NCBI RefSeq assembly: GCF_014651035.1
Contig: NZ_BMWC01000003.1
Coordinates: forward strand, 434,001-498,000
Length of the DNA: 64,000 nt
Direction of reading: 5' to 3'
Origin: Streptomyces lomondensis
GTDB lineage: Bacteria > Actinomycetota > Actinomycetes > Streptomycetales > Streptomycetaceae
Position numbers and translations under genes: made by a program
Shown: piece by piece, positions 18,802-27,306 of the stretch
How positions within the stretch are numbered: the first letter of the stretch is position 1
Layout of the letters: every line of letters begins with the position of its first letter
The notes under the pieces: model-generated
What the model was told of the DNA's origin: nothing
Seen by the model: the letters and a program-made list of their open reading frames with translations, nothing else
Database searches by the model: none

Positions 18802-19173
18802 GTGACGGCGGCCGGTGACGGGCCCTGGCTCGACGACGCGGCCGGGCGGCTGGTGCGCCCGTTCACGGTCAGCAACGGCCGCACCCGTCCCACCGTCGCG
18901 CTCGACCTCGTGTCGCAGGTGATGGCCACCGGGGCGACCCCCCTCGGCTATCTCGGCCCCGAACACGCGGAGGCGCTCGAGCGGTGCCGTGTGCCCGTCG
19001 CGGTCGCCGAGGTGGCCGCCCATCTGAAACTGCCGGTGGCCGTCACCAAGGTGCTGCTGGCGGACCTCGTCGACTGCGGGGCGCTGACCACCAAGCCCCC
19101 CGCGTTCCACCACAACCCGACGGACCGGGCTCTTCTGGAGGCAGTGCTCGATGGACTACGACGACAGCTCTGA
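18802..19173 (+). CDS. DUF742 protein (CvnC type)
   Basis: A 123-aa DUF742 protein. The LVRPFTVSNGRTRP and HLKLPVAVTKVLLADL blocks are characteristic; the latter looks like a winged-helix-like segment. The third conservon component, always found between roadblock and GTPase genes. GTG 18802 is preferred because GAGG lies 8 nt upstream; a TTG at 18796 inside the roadblock stop is an alternative. Overlaps the GTPase gene by 23 nt. Confidence 0.87.
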   Translation: MTAAGDGPWLDDAAGRLVRPFTVSNGRTRPTVALDLVSQVMATGATPLGYLGPEHAEALERCRVPVAVAEVAAHLKLPVAVTKVLLADLVDCGALTTKPPAFHHNPTDRALLEAVLDGLRRQL

Positions 19174-19780
19174 CTACGCCGACGGACCCGGCCGCGGCGC
19201 CGACCCGTTTCCCACCGCGCTGAAGATCCTCGTGGCGGGCGGGTTCGGCGTGGGCAAGACGACCTTCGTCGGCGCGGTCAGCGAGATCGCGCCGCTCAGC
19301 ACGGAGGAACTGCTCACCACCGTCAGCGCCGCGACCGACAACCTCGACGGCATCGAGAACAAGGTCGAGACGACCGTGGCCATGGACTTCGGCCGCATCA
19401 CGCTCGACCCGGAGCACGTGCTCTACCTCTTCGGCACGCCCGGCCAGGAACGGTTCTGGTTCATGTGGGACGAGTTGTGCGAGGGAGCGCTCGGGGCGGT
19501 CATCCTCGCCGACACCCGCCGCCTCCAGGAGTGTTTCGCGGCCGTGGACTTCTTCGAGCAGCGCGGCCTCGGATTCATCATCGCCGTCAACGAGTTCGAC
19601 GGTGCCCACCGCTACGACCCCGAGGAGGTGCGCGCGGCGCTCGACCTGACCGACGAGGTCCCGGTCGTGTGCTGCGACGCCCGGATCTCCAGCTCCGGGG
19701 TCCAGACCCTGCTGACCCTGGTGCGCCACCTCATCGCCCACGCGCCCGCCCCCGCGACGGGGTATGGCGCCCACATGTGA
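19151..19780 (+). CDS. Conservon small GTPase (CvnD type)
   Basis: A 209-aa Ras-like GTP-binding protein of the conservon. The P-loop is GGFGVGKTT (about residues 30-38). The G3-like motif is FGTPGQERF. A NEFD block near residue 145 corresponds to the N(K)xD base-recognition site. It likely cycles with the roadblock and ATPase partners at the membrane. The start lies within the DUF742 gene, giving a 23-nt overlap and coupled translation. Confidence 0.92.
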   Translation: MDYDDSSDYADGPGRGADPFPTALKILVAGGFGVGKTTFVGAVSEIAPLSTEELLTTVSAATDNLDGIENKVETTVAMDFGRITLDPEHVLYLFGTPGQERFWFMWDELCEGALGAVILADTRRLQECFAAVDFFEQRGLGFIIAVNEFDGAHRYDPEEVRAALDLTDEVPVVCCDARISSSGVQTLLTLVRHLIAHAPAPATGYGAHM

Positions 19781-19808
19781 TCCCCCAACACCCCCAGGGA
19801 GACCGTAT

Positions 19809-19844
19809 ATGACCCATGCCCACACCCCCGGAGCACGCCCATGA
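19809..19844 (+). CDS. Putative 11-codon leader ORF
   Basis: ATG at 19809 opens an 11-aa frame (MTHAHTPGARP). It is preceded by AGGGAG at a good distance and its TGA overlaps the ATG of the GAF gene as ATGA. It may serve only to couple or tune translation of the GAF gene. No conservation evidence is available. Confidence 0.35.
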   Translation: MTHAHTPGARP

Positions 19845-20413
19845 GCTACGACCCGCCGCGCCCGGCCGGTCGTCTGCTTCTCACACCCGAGGACAAGGAG
19901 GCCCCGGCCCGCGCCCGCCGACTGCGCGGGCTGGGCCTGGGGGAGCGCCCCGTACCCGCACTCGACACCTTCGCGCACCGCCTCGCCGAACTGACCGGGG
20001 CGCCGTACGCCATGGTCAACTTCCCGGACGAGCAAGGGCAGTTCTACGCGGGCCTGTACGTCCCGGCCGTCGCGCCGGTCGTGCGGAGCGACGGCACCAG
20101 CCCGCAGCTCGGCCGTGCGCTGCCCCGCGACCATGGCTTCTGCCCCCATGTGGTGGCGCGCCGCAAGGCCCTGGTCCTGGAGGACGTCCACGACTATCCG
20201 CGGTTCGCGGGCAACCCGGTGGTCGACGAGTTCGGCATCCGCTCCTACCTGGGAGCACCGCTCATCGACGGCACGGGCCTGGTCCTGGGCACGGTCAGTG
20301 TCGCCGACGTCGAGCCCCGGCCGTGGGGGAAGCCGGGCCTGACGGCCATCAAGGAGCACGCCGCGCAGCTCGTCGTGGAGCTGGAGGGCCGGGACGGCCT
20401 GCTGCCCTACTGA
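19841..20413 (+). CDS. GAF-domain protein, conservon-associated
   Basis: A 190-aa protein consisting mainly of one GAF domain (about residues 45-185; blocks PRDHGFCPHVV, VVDEFGIRSYLGAPL). It lies 60 nt after the GTPase gene on the same strand, so it is probably an added fifth member of the conservon, giving a soluble ligand- or redox-sensing input (inference). The ribosome site GGAG lies inside the preceding leader frame. Confidence 0.85.
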   Translation: MSYDPPRPAGRLLLTPEDKEAPARARRLRGLGLGERPVPALDTFAHRLAELTGAPYAMVNFPDEQGQFYAGLYVPAVAPVVRSDGTSPQLGRALPRDHGFCPHVVARRKALVLEDVHDYPRFAGNPVVDEFGIRSYLGAPLIDGTGLVLGTVSVADVEPRPWGKPGLTAIKEHAAQLVVELEGRDGLLPY

Positions 20414-20595
20414 ACGCCCCGGGTTTCCGATGTGCCCCCTGAGGGTGTGAAGGAAAGCTGAGGCGGCGCTTAAGAAATCCTCGATGGACCGGTGCGGCCG
20501 CCGTACGGCAGATTGCAGTGCGATCCCACTCCTCTCCCGGCCCAGGGGCTCCTTCGGTATGCCCGGAGCCGGGACTCACCCCAGGAGCCGTAGCG
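20414..20595 (+). other. Leader/promoter region of tdh
   Basis: 182 bases without a gene. It contains GGCGCTTAAGAAATCCTC at 20465-20482, whose reverse complement resembles a site at 23813-23831 ahead of the XRE-cupin gene. No clear -35/-10 pair. Confidence 0.3.
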
Positions 20596-21624
20596 GTGAA
20601 GGCGCTGGTCAAACAGAAGGCGGAACCCGGGCTGTGGCTCGCGGACGTCCCGGAGCCCGCCGTCGGGCCGGGCGATGTGCTGATCAAGGTGCTGCGCACC
20701 GGCATCTGCGGCACCGACCTGCACATCAGGGCCTGGGACGGCTGGGCCCGGCAGGCCATCCGCACCCCACTCGTGGTCGGGCACGAGTTCGTCGGCGAGG
20801 TCGTCGAGACGGGACGCGACGTCACCGACATCGGCGTCGGCGACCGGGTGAGCGGCGAGGGCCATCTGGTGTGCGGGAAGTGCCGCAACTGCCTGGCGGG
20901 CCGCCGCCACCTGTGCCGGGCCACCATAGGGCTGGGCGTGGGCCGGGACGGCGCGTTCGCCGAGTACGTGACCCTGCCCGCCGCCAACGTCTGGGTGCAC
21001 CGGGTGCCCGTCGACCTGGACGTGGCCGCGATCTTCGATCCCTTCGGCAACGCGGTGCACACCGCGCTGTCCTTCCCGCTCGTCGGCGAGGACGTCCTGA
21101 TCACCGGCGCGGGCCCGATCGGCCTGATGGCCGCCGCCGTGGCCAAACACGCCGGCGCCCGCCACGTCATGATCACCGACGTCAGCGAGGAGCGGCTGGA
21201 GCTCGCGCGCAAGATCGGCGTCAGCCTCGCGCTCGACGTCTCCGGCGCCACCATCGCCGACGGGCAGCGCACGCTCGGACTGCGCGAGGGCTTCGACATC
21301 GGCCTGGAGATGTCCGGCCGCCCCGAGGCGCTGCGCGACATGATCGCCAACATGACGCACGGCGGCCGCATCGCGATGCTCGGCCTGCCCGCGCAGGAGT
21401 TCCCCGTCGACTGGGCCCGGATCGTCACCTCGATGATCACCCTCAAGGGCATCTACGGCCGCGAGATGTTCGAGACCTGGTATGCGATGTCCGTGCTGCT
21501 GGAAGGCGGCCTCGACCTCGCGCCCGTGATCACCGGCCGGTACGGCTTCCGCGACTTCGAGGCGGCGTTCGCCGACGCGGCGAGCGGCCGCGGCGGCAAG
21601 GTCATCCTCGACTGGACGGCGTAA
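20596..21624 (+). CDS. tdh: L-threonine 3-dehydrogenase
   Basis: TDH oxidises L-threonine to 2-amino-3-oxobutyrate with NAD+. A 342-aa zinc medium-chain dehydrogenase. The catalytic zinc site is Cys38, His63 and Glu64 (CGTD, GHEF), the same numbering as the E. coli enzyme. The structural zinc cysteines lie in CGKCRNC. The Rossmann motif is GAGPIGLMA. The GTG at 20596 with AGGAG upstream gives the family length; upstream frames are not homologous. kbl follows 62 nt later and uses the unstable product. Confidence 0.95.
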   Translation: MKALVKQKAEPGLWLADVPEPAVGPGDVLIKVLRTGICGTDLHIRAWDGWARQAIRTPLVVGHEFVGEVVETGRDVTDIGVGDRVSGEGHLVCGKCRNCLAGRRHLCRATIGLGVGRDGAFAEYVTLPAANVWVHRVPVDLDVAAIFDPFGNAVHTALSFPLVGEDVLITGAGPIGLMAAAVAKHAGARHVMITDVSEERLELARKIGVSLALDVSGATIADGQRTLGLREGFDIGLEMSGRPEALRDMIANMTHGGRIAMLGLPAQEFPVDWARIVTSMITLKGIYGREMFETWYAMSVLLEGGLDLAPVITGRYGFRDFEAAFADAASGRGGKVILDWTA

Positions 21625-21672
21625 CTCCCTGCCTCCTCCAGCACTGCGCAACTCCCTTTCTCCGCAAGCACT
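21619..21672 (+). repeat. Imperfect 27-bp tandem duplication between tdh and kbl
   Basis: Two adjacent 27-nt copies (21619-21645 and 21646-21672) share 22 of 27 positions, both starting GCG(T/C)AACTCCCT and ending AGCACT. The first copy contains the tdh stop codon. Confidence 0.7.
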
Positions 21673-21686
21673 TTAGGAGCTTCCTG

Positions 21687-22880
21687 ATGTTCGACTCCGT
21701 GCGCGACGACCTGCGCGCCACCCTCGACGAGATCCGCGCCGCCGGCCTGCACAAGCCTGAGCGGGTGATCGGCACCCCGCAGTCCGCCACCGTGAACGTC
21801 ACCGCGGGCGGCCGCCCCGGCGAGGTCCTCAACTTCTGCGCCAACAACTACCTCGGCCTCGCCGACCACCCCGAGGTGATCGCCGCCGCCCGCGAGGCGC
21901 TGGACCGCTGGGGCTACGGCATGGCCTCCGTCCGCTTCATCTGCGGCACCCAGGAGGTGCACAAGGAACTGGAGGCGCGGCTGTCGGCGTTCCTCGGGCA
22001 GGAGGACACGATCCTGTACTCCTCCTGCTTCGACGCCAACGGCGGCGTGTTCGAGACGCTGCTCGGCCCGGAGGACGCGGTGATCTCCGACGCGCTCAAC
22101 CACGCGTCGATCATCGACGGCATCCGCCTGTCCAAGGCCCGCCGCCTGCGCTACGCCAACCGCGACCTCGCCGAGCTGGAGGCCAGGCTCAAGGAGGCGT
22201 CCGACGCGCGGCGCCGGCTGATCGTCACCGACGGCGTCTTCTCCATGGACGGCTACGTGGCCCCGCTGCGCGAGATCTGCGACCTCGCCGACCGCTACGA
22301 CGCGATGGTCATGGTCGACGACTCGCACGCCGTCGGCTTCGTCGGCCCCGGCGGCCGCGGCACGCCCGAGCTGCACGGCGTCATGGACCGCGTCGACATC
22401 ATCACCGGCACCCTCGGCAAGGCCCTCGGCGGAGCGTCCGGCGGCTATGTCGCCGCCCGCGCCGAGATCGTCGCCCTGCTGCGCCAGCGCTCCCGGCCGT
22501 ACCTCTTCTCCAACACGCTCGCCCCGGTGATCGCGGCGGCCTCGCTGAAGGTGCTCGACCTGCTGGAGTCGGCCGACGACCTGCGCGTCCGGCTCGCCGA
22601 GAACACGGCCCTCTTCCGCGGCCGCATGACCGAGGAGGGCTTCGACGTCCTCCCCGGCGACCACGCCATCGCCCCGGTGATGATCGGCGACGCGGCGGTG
22701 GCCGGCCGCATGGCCGAACTGCTGCTGGAGCGCGGCGTGTACGTGATCGGCTTCTCGTACCCGGTCGTCCCGCAGGGGCAGGCCCGGATCCGGGTCCAGC
22801 TGTCGGCCGCGCACTCCACGGACGACGTCAACCGCGCGGTCGACGCCTTCGTGGCGGCACGGGCGGAGCTGGACGGCTGA
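21687..22880 (+). CDS. kbl: Glycine C-acetyltransferase (2-amino-3-ketobutyrate CoA ligase)
   Basis: KBL cleaves 2-amino-3-oxobutyrate with CoA to glycine and acetyl-CoA, completing threonine catabolism. A 397-aa alpha-oxoamine synthase-family PLP enzyme. The Schiff-base Lys is Lys245 in GTLGKALGG; the DDSHAVGF motif carries the PLP-ring Asp. The ATG follows TTTAGGAGC. It forms an operon with tdh, with a LysR gene next on the same strand. Confidence 0.96.
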   Translation: MFDSVRDDLRATLDEIRAAGLHKPERVIGTPQSATVNVTAGGRPGEVLNFCANNYLGLADHPEVIAAAREALDRWGYGMASVRFICGTQEVHKELEARLSAFLGQEDTILYSSCFDANGGVFETLLGPEDAVISDALNHASIIDGIRLSKARRLRYANRDLAELEARLKEASDARRRLIVTDGVFSMDGYVAPLREICDLADRYDAMVMVDDSHAVGFVGPGGRGTPELHGVMDRVDIITGTLGKALGGASGGYVAARAEIVALLRQRSRPYLFSNTLAPVIAAASLKVLDLLESADDLRVRLAENTALFRGRMTEEGFDVLPGDHAIAPVMIGDAAVAGRMAELLLERGVYVIGFSYPVVPQGQARIRVQLSAAHSTDDVNRAVDAFVAARAELDG

Positions 22881-22911
22881 AAACAGCCGGTGACCTGAGA
22901 GAATCGATCGC

Positions 22912-23814
22912 ATGATCGAGGCGCGGCGGCTCCACATCCTCCGTGCGGTGGCCGACCACCGTACGGTGACGGCGGCTGCCGCCGCGCTGTACCTGACCCC
23001 GTCGGCCGTGTCCCAGCAGCTCGCCGCGCTGGAGCAGGAGACCGGCCACCGGCTCGTCGAGCGCGGTGCGAAAGGCGTACGGCTCACCCCGGCGGGCGAG
23101 ATCCTGCTCAACCACACCAACGCGGTCCTCGCCCAGCTGGAGCGGGCCGAGGCCGAGCTCGCCGCGTACAGCTCGGGAGCGGCGGGCACCGTCACGGTCG
23201 CGTCCTTCGCGACCGGGATCGCCCTGGTCGTGGCGCCCGCGGTGGCCCGGCTCGCCGAGTCGGCGCCCGGCATCCGGATCCGCGTCCAGGACGCCGAGGG
23301 CGACGCCAGCCTGCCGATGGTGCTGGACCGACAGGTCGATGTCGCCGTCGCCGTCGAGTACCGCGGCGCCCCGCCCGCCGACGACCCCCGGCTGGCCCAC
23401 GTGCCGCTCTACGCCGAGCCCTTCGACGCCGTCGTTCCCGTCACCCACCGCCTGGCCGACGCGGCGGAGGTCCCGCTCGCCGAGCTGGCCAAGGACTCCT
23501 GGATCGGCCCGTACCCCGGCAACCCCTGCCACGACGTGGTGGTCCTGGCCTGCGAGAACGCCGGCTTCCAGCCCCGCATGGAGCACTCCTCGGACGACTT
23601 CCGCGCGGTCGTCGCCCTCGCCTCGGCCGACGCGGGCGTGGCCCTCGTACCGCGCTCGGCGCTGCGCGGCATGGACCTCGCCGGGGTGGTCGTCCGCCCC
23701 GTCGACGGCACGGCCCCCACCCGGCGGGTCTTCGCCGCCGTACGCCGGGGAGCCGAGGAGCATCCCCTGATCCGCCCGGTGCTGGACGCGCTGAGCGCGG
23801 CGGCCCCGGTGTGA
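22912..23814 (+). CDS. LysR-family regulator
   Basis: A 300-aa LTTR. It has an N-terminal winged helix (about residues 1-60, RTVTAAAAALYLTPSAVSQQ) and a periplasmic-binding-like effector domain (about 90-295). A possible -10 (GAGAAT) ends 7 nt before the ATG, consistent with leaderless transcription. It may regulate tdh-kbl, but LTTRs usually control divergent genes and this one is co-directional, so the target is uncertain. Confidence 0.88.
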   Translation: MIEARRLHILRAVADHRTVTAAAAALYLTPSAVSQQLAALEQETGHRLVERGAKGVRLTPAGEILLNHTNAVLAQLERAEAELAAYSSGAAGTVTVASFATGIALVVAPAVARLAESAPGIRIRVQDAEGDASLPMVLDRQVDVAVAVEYRGAPPADDPRLAHVPLYAEPFDAVVPVTHRLADAAEVPLAELAKDSWIGPYPGNPCHDVVVLACENAGFQPRMEHSSDDFRAVVALASADAGVALVPRSALRGMDLAGVVVRPVDGTAPTRRVFAAVRRGAEEHPLIRPVLDALSAAAPV

Positions 23815-23860
23815 GGACTTCTTAACGCGCCTGTCTCGAATCCGGGATAGCGTCCCGAAT

Positions 23861-24433
23861 ATGAGAAGCGATGACCTGGACCCCGTCGACACCCGGCTGG
23901 GCGCACGCCTGGCCGAGCTGCGGGCCCAACACGGCTACTCCCTGGGGGAGTTGGCCGACCGCAGCGGAGTGAGCCGGTCCACCCTCTCCCGTGCCGAGCG
24001 GGCCGAGATCAGCCCCACGGCCTCGCTCCTGAACCGCCTGTGCGCCGTCTACGGGCGGACCATGTCCCAGCTGCTCAGCGAGGTCGAGGCCGAGCCGGCA
24101 CCCGTGGTGCGCGCCGCCGACCAGCCCCTCTGGCAGGACCAGGCCTCCGGCTTCGTACGGCGGTCAGTGTCGCCACCGCACTCCGCCCTGCGCGGCGAAC
24201 TCGTCGAGGGACGCCTGACCGCGGGCGCCGACATCGCCTACGACCGACCGCCCCTGGCCGGCCTGGAGCAGCACATCTGGGTGCTGGAAGGGGCTCTGGA
24301 CGTGACCGCGCAGGACACCGAACACCATCTGGGCAGCGGCGACTGCCTGCGGATGCGCGTGTGGGGTCCGACCCGGTTCCGGTGCGCCGCCCCCGAGGGC
24401 GTCCGCTACCTGCTGGCGGTGGTGCGGCCGTGA
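23861..24433 (+). CDS. XRE-family regulator with cupin domain
   Basis: A 190-aa regulator. The helix-turn-helix is at about residues 12-66 (YSLGELADRSGVSRSTLSRAE) and a cupin at about 105-185 (QHIWVLEGALDV, then SGDCLRMRVW). TAGCGT ends 7 nt before the ATG, suggesting a leaderless mRNA. CGGGA-N5-TCCCG overlaps that -10 and could be its own operator. The stop overlaps a GNAT gene start (GTGA), so the two act together; such pairs commonly control the attached acetyltransferase operon. Confidence 0.88.
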   Translation: MRSDDLDPVDTRLGARLAELRAQHGYSLGELADRSGVSRSTLSRAERAEISPTASLLNRLCAVYGRTMSQLLSEVEAEPAPVVRAADQPLWQDQASGFVRRSVSPPHSALRGELVEGRLTAGADIAYDRPPLAGLEQHIWVLEGALDVTAQDTEHHLGSGDCLRMRVWGPTRFRCAAPEGVRYLLAVVRP

Positions 24434-24978
24434 TCCGGCTGGATGCCACTCAACTGCTGCGTGACGGGACGTTGGCGGACCTGCTGACCGACACGGTGAA
24501 CGGCGGGGCGTCGGTCGGCTTCCTCGCCCCGCTCCACCGTGCGGAGGCCCTGGCCTGGTGGGAGGAGCGGGCCGCCGACGTGGCCGCCGGCCGGCTCGCC
24601 GTCTGGGCGGCGTACGGCGGCGACCGAGTGCTGGGCACCGTGAGCCTGGCCTTCCCCGACAAGGCCAACAGCCGCCACCGTGCCGAAGTCGTGAAGCTCA
24701 TGGTGCGTCCGGAGGCCCGAGGGCAGGGACTCGGACGCAGGCTCCTGGCCACCGCGGAGGGCGCGGCCGCGGCGGCCGGTGTCACCCTGCTGCACCTGGA
24801 CACCGAGACCGGCAGCCCCGCCGAGCAGCTGTACCGGTCCGCCGGCTGGACCGCGATCGGCGCCATCCCCGACTACGCGGCGAGCCCCGACGGAGTCCTG
24901 CGGCCGACGACGATCTACTACAAGCACGTACCGGCGACCTCCTCCCAGCACGTATCGGCAACCACTCTCACCAGGTGA
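24430..24978 (+). CDS. GNAT-family N-acetyltransferase
   Basis: A 182-aa GNAT enzyme. The acetyl-CoA binding motif A is visible as VVKLMVRPEARGQGLGRRLL (about residues 95-114), and motif B as LYRSAGWTAIG. The GTG start overlaps the XRE-cupin stop by 4 nt, so they are coupled. The last 15 residues are Ser/Thr-rich and atypical. Substrate unknown: small molecule or protein N-terminus. Confidence 0.87.
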   Translation: MIRLDATQLLRDGTLADLLTDTVNGGASVGFLAPLHRAEALAWWEERAADVAAGRLAVWAAYGGDRVLGTVSLAFPDKANSRHRAEVVKLMVRPEARGQGLGRRLLATAEGAAAAAGVTLLHLDTETGSPAEQLYRSAGWTAIGAIPDYAASPDGVLRPTTIYYKHVPATSSQHVSATTLTR

Positions 24979-24984
24979 TTGTCA

Positions 24985-25368
24985 GTGGCAGCCGATACCG
25001 TGCCTGCCATGCCGGATGCCGAAGACGTACGACGTATCGCCCTGTCCCTGCCGGACACGACGGAGAAGATCGCCTGGAGCATGCCCACGTTCCGGGTCGC
25101 GGGAAAGATGTTCGCCACGCTGCCGGAGGACGAGACGTCCATCGCCGTGCGCTGCCCCAAGGAGGAGCGGGACGAACTGGTGCTCGCCGAGCCGGGAAAG
25201 TTCTGGATCGCGGACCACGAGGCGCAGTTCGCCTGGGTCCGGGCCCGGCTCGACGCGCTGGAGGGCGAGGGCGAACTGCGGGACATCCTCGCCGACTCCT
25301 GGCGCCAGGCGGCCCCGACCCGGCTCCTGGAGGCGTACCCCCGGCTGGGCCTCCCGGCGGGGGAGTGA
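24985..25368 (+). CDS. MmcQ/YjbR-family protein
   Basis: A 127-aa YjbR/CyaY-like fold protein of unknown function. Blocks ALSLPDTTEKIAW, FRVAGKMFATL and the C-terminal SWRQAAPTRLLEAY are characteristic. GTG 24985 is chosen because AGGTGA lies 6 nt upstream; ATG 25009 is the other good option. It follows the GNAT gene directly and is likely in that operon. Such proteins are proposed to bind DNA or small ligands. Confidence 0.82.
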   Translation: MAADTVPAMPDAEDVRRIALSLPDTTEKIAWSMPTFRVAGKMFATLPEDETSIAVRCPKEERDELVLAEPGKFWIADHEAQFAWVRARLDALEGEGELRDILADSWRQAAPTRLLEAYPRLGLPAGE

Positions 25369-25381
25369 CCCCTTCCGGGTC

Positions 25382-26293
25382 TCACGCGGGAGCCGCCGCC
25401 CCGACGAAGCTCCCGATGCGCCCCCGCAGCGACCGGGCGTCGAGGCCGTGGGCGGCGACATGCTCCTCCAGCTGCCCGTACCGCCGCAGCTCACGGCGGC
25501 CCACCCCCAGCCCGAGCACCCGGTGCGGCACATCGGACAGCGCGTCGTTCGCCGCGGCCGTCGACGTGCCCGCGAGGTAGGGCTCGACCAGGACGACGTC
25601 CGTCCCCGCAGTCCCGGTGGCCCGGTGCAGGGCGGCCCCGTCGAAGGGGCGGACGGTCGTCGCGTAGAGCACGGTGACGTCCAGGCCCTCGGTGGCGGCG
25701 AGCACCGCGTCGAGCATCGGCCCGACGGCGACCACGACACCGGAGCGCCCCTCGCGAACGGTGTGGAAGCGCTCCCCGTCGACGGGGAGGGCCCGCCCGT
25801 TGGACTGGAGGGACAGCCGTACGTACACCTTGTCGTCGCCCGCGGCGACCGCGTGCCGCAGCAGTGTCTCGGCCTCGTCGGGGTGGCCGGGCACATGGAC
25901 GGTCCAGCCGTCGAGGGTGTCGAGCAGCGCCACGTCGCCCGGCGCCATGTGGGTGTAGCCGCCCGCCGGCCAGTCGAAGGAGGCAGCCGCGCTCACCAGC
26001 ACCGCGCCCGCGTCCTGGTGCCCCAGGTCCAGCTTGACCTGCTCGAAGGGCCGCTCGACAAGGAAACTGGCGAAGGTGTGCACGACGGGCCGCAGCCCGG
26101 TCAGCGCCAGCCCCGCCGCGGCCCCGACCAGGAGCTGTTCGCGGATGCCGACGTTGACGACCCGGTCGGGATGGCGCCGGGCGGCCTCGGCGAAGCCGTC
26201 CGTGCCGATCTCGGCGAGAACCACGGCGACCCGGGGATCCTCGTCGAGCAGCCGCGAGACGACAGGGGCGAAACGGTCACGCATGGTGTCCAT
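25382..26293 (-). CDS. Transketolase C-terminal half (split subunit)
   Basis: A 303-aa subunit holding the pyrimidine-binding and C-terminal domains of a transketolase-type ThDP enzyme. The catalytic Glu lies in NVGIREQ; the FASFLVERPFEQVKLDLG block is characteristic of split transketolases. It follows the N-terminal-half gene after a 32-nt gap. Together they match the length of the two-chain enzymes of many actinobacteria and archaea. It transfers two-carbon ketol units, but some split pairs act in special sugar or aromatic pathways, so the exact substrate is open. Confidence 0.88.
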   Translation of the reverse strand: MDTMRDRFAPVVSRLLDEDPRVAVVLAEIGTDGFAEAARRHPDRVVNVGIREQLLVGAAAGLALTGLRPVVHTFASFLVERPFEQVKLDLGHQDAGAVLVSAAASFDWPAGGYTHMAPGDVALLDTLDGWTVHVPGHPDEAETLLRHAVAAGDDKVYVRLSLQSNGRALPVDGERFHTVREGRSGVVVAVGPMLDAVLAATEGLDVTVLYATTVRPFDGAALHRATGTAGTDVVLVEPYLAGTSTAAANDALSDVPHRVLGLGVGRRELRRYGQLEEHVAAHGLDARSLRGRIGSFVGAAAPA

Positions 26294-26325
26294 GGGGTGG
26301 GGATTCCTTTCCGGTCGGTCGGGGG

Positions 26326-27024
26326 TCAGGCGGACTTCGGCTCGACCTGGGCCACCACTACGTGCGGCCGGCCCGGGTGCGGTGCGGTGAAGGCGGTGTA
26401 CAGCGCCTCGTGGTCACGGCCGTCGACGGTCAGCGCGGACCAGCCCGCGGCCTCGAAACGGGCGGCGATCCCGCCGGGCCGCGCGTAGGTCGCGGAGGAG
26501 TTGTCGACGACGACCGTGTGCAGCCGGTCGAGTCCGGCCGGCCCGGCGAAGGCGATCGCCTCGTGGTTGCTGCCCTCGTCCAGCTCGGCGTCCCCGATCA
26601 GCGCCCAGACCCGTGGCTCGTCCAGCCCCTGGGCGCGCAGCCCCAGTGCCGTACCGACGGCGATCGGCAGCCCGTGCCCCAGCGAACCGCTGCCGATCTC
26701 GGCCCCCGGCACGAGCGTGCGGTCGGGATGGTGCCCGAGCGGGGAGTCGTACGAGCCGAAGCCCGGCAGCCACTCCACCGGCAGGAAGCCCTTGGCGGCC
26801 AGGACGGCGTAGTACGCCATCGGTCCGTGCCCCTTCGACAGCAGGAACCGGTCCCGCTCCGGGTCGGTCATCCCGTCCGGGCTCACCCGCAGCACCCGGT
26901 CGTAGAGCACCCACAGCACGTCCAGCGTGGAGGTCGCGGCCGGGCCGTGCTTCTCGTCGCCGGTCATCAGACCCATGAGTTCCGGCAGGTCGGCGTAGGT
27001 GTACGTGAGTGTCGTGTTGGTCAT
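26326..27024 (-). CDS. Transketolase N-terminal half (split subunit)
   Basis: A 232-aa subunit with the ThDP pyrophosphate-binding domain. It shows LLSKGHGPMAYY (the KGH substrate-channel motif) and the GDAELDEGSN cofactor motif followed by VVDNSS. ATG 27024 is preferred to GTG 27030 because a MerR-type promoter upstream places the transcript start on that ATG. It is cotranscribed with the C-terminal half. Confidence 0.88.
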   Translation of the reverse strand: MTNTTLTYTYADLPELMGLMTGDEKHGPAATSTLDVLWVLYDRVLRVSPDGMTDPERDRFLLSKGHGPMAYYAVLAAKGFLPVEWLPGFGSYDSPLGHHPDRTLVPGAEIGSGSLGHGLPIAVGTALGLRAQGLDEPRVWALIGDAELDEGSNHEAIAFAGPAGLDRLHTVVVDNSSATYARPGGIAARFEAAGWSALTVDGRDHEALYTAFTAPHPGRPHVVVAQVEPKSA

Positions 27025-27062
27025 GGACACGAGCGTGCAACCTCAACCAATCTTGAGGTCAA
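27022..27062 (-). promoter_or_regulatory. SoxR/MerR-type operator-promoter, leaderless start
   Basis: On the minus strand, TTGACC (27062-27057) and CACGCT (27037-27032) are separated by 19 bp, the over-long spacer that MerR-family activators correct. The spacer region holds the inverted repeat ACCTCAA-N6-TTGAGGT (27040-27059). Its CCTCAAG/TTGAGG arms closely resemble SoxR boxes. The ATG starts 8 nt past the -10, so the transcript is predicted to be leaderless. Confidence 0.65.
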
Positions 27063-27162
27063 GGGGGGAGGGGTCGGGAAACGGATGCGCGATCACCGGC
27101 GCGAGTGCGGTATTGTTTCCCTGCGCGTTCGGCCAGGGGAAACCCCCAGGTCAGATGGGCAA

Positions 27163-27236
<74 letters not shown>

Positions 27237-27244
27237 CAGAATCG

Positions 27245-27280
27245 ATCAGCGGGTCTGCCGATATCGGCAGACCCGCTGAT
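27245..27280. terminator. Perfect 36-bp palindrome, bidirectional terminator
   Basis: ATCAGCGGGTCTGCCGAT is followed by its exact complement. It lies 9 nt after the tRNA and 26 nt beyond the stop of the convergent GH43 gene, so it can end both transcripts. Confidence 0.8.
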
Positions 27281-27306
27281 TGCTGTGCGGCGGCCGTCCG
27301 TCCGGT

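Noticed and set aside
21619..21672. Regulatory attenuator between tdh and kbl
   Set aside because: The 27-bp duplication does not form a convincing hairpin or leader peptide; a neutral duplication is simpler.
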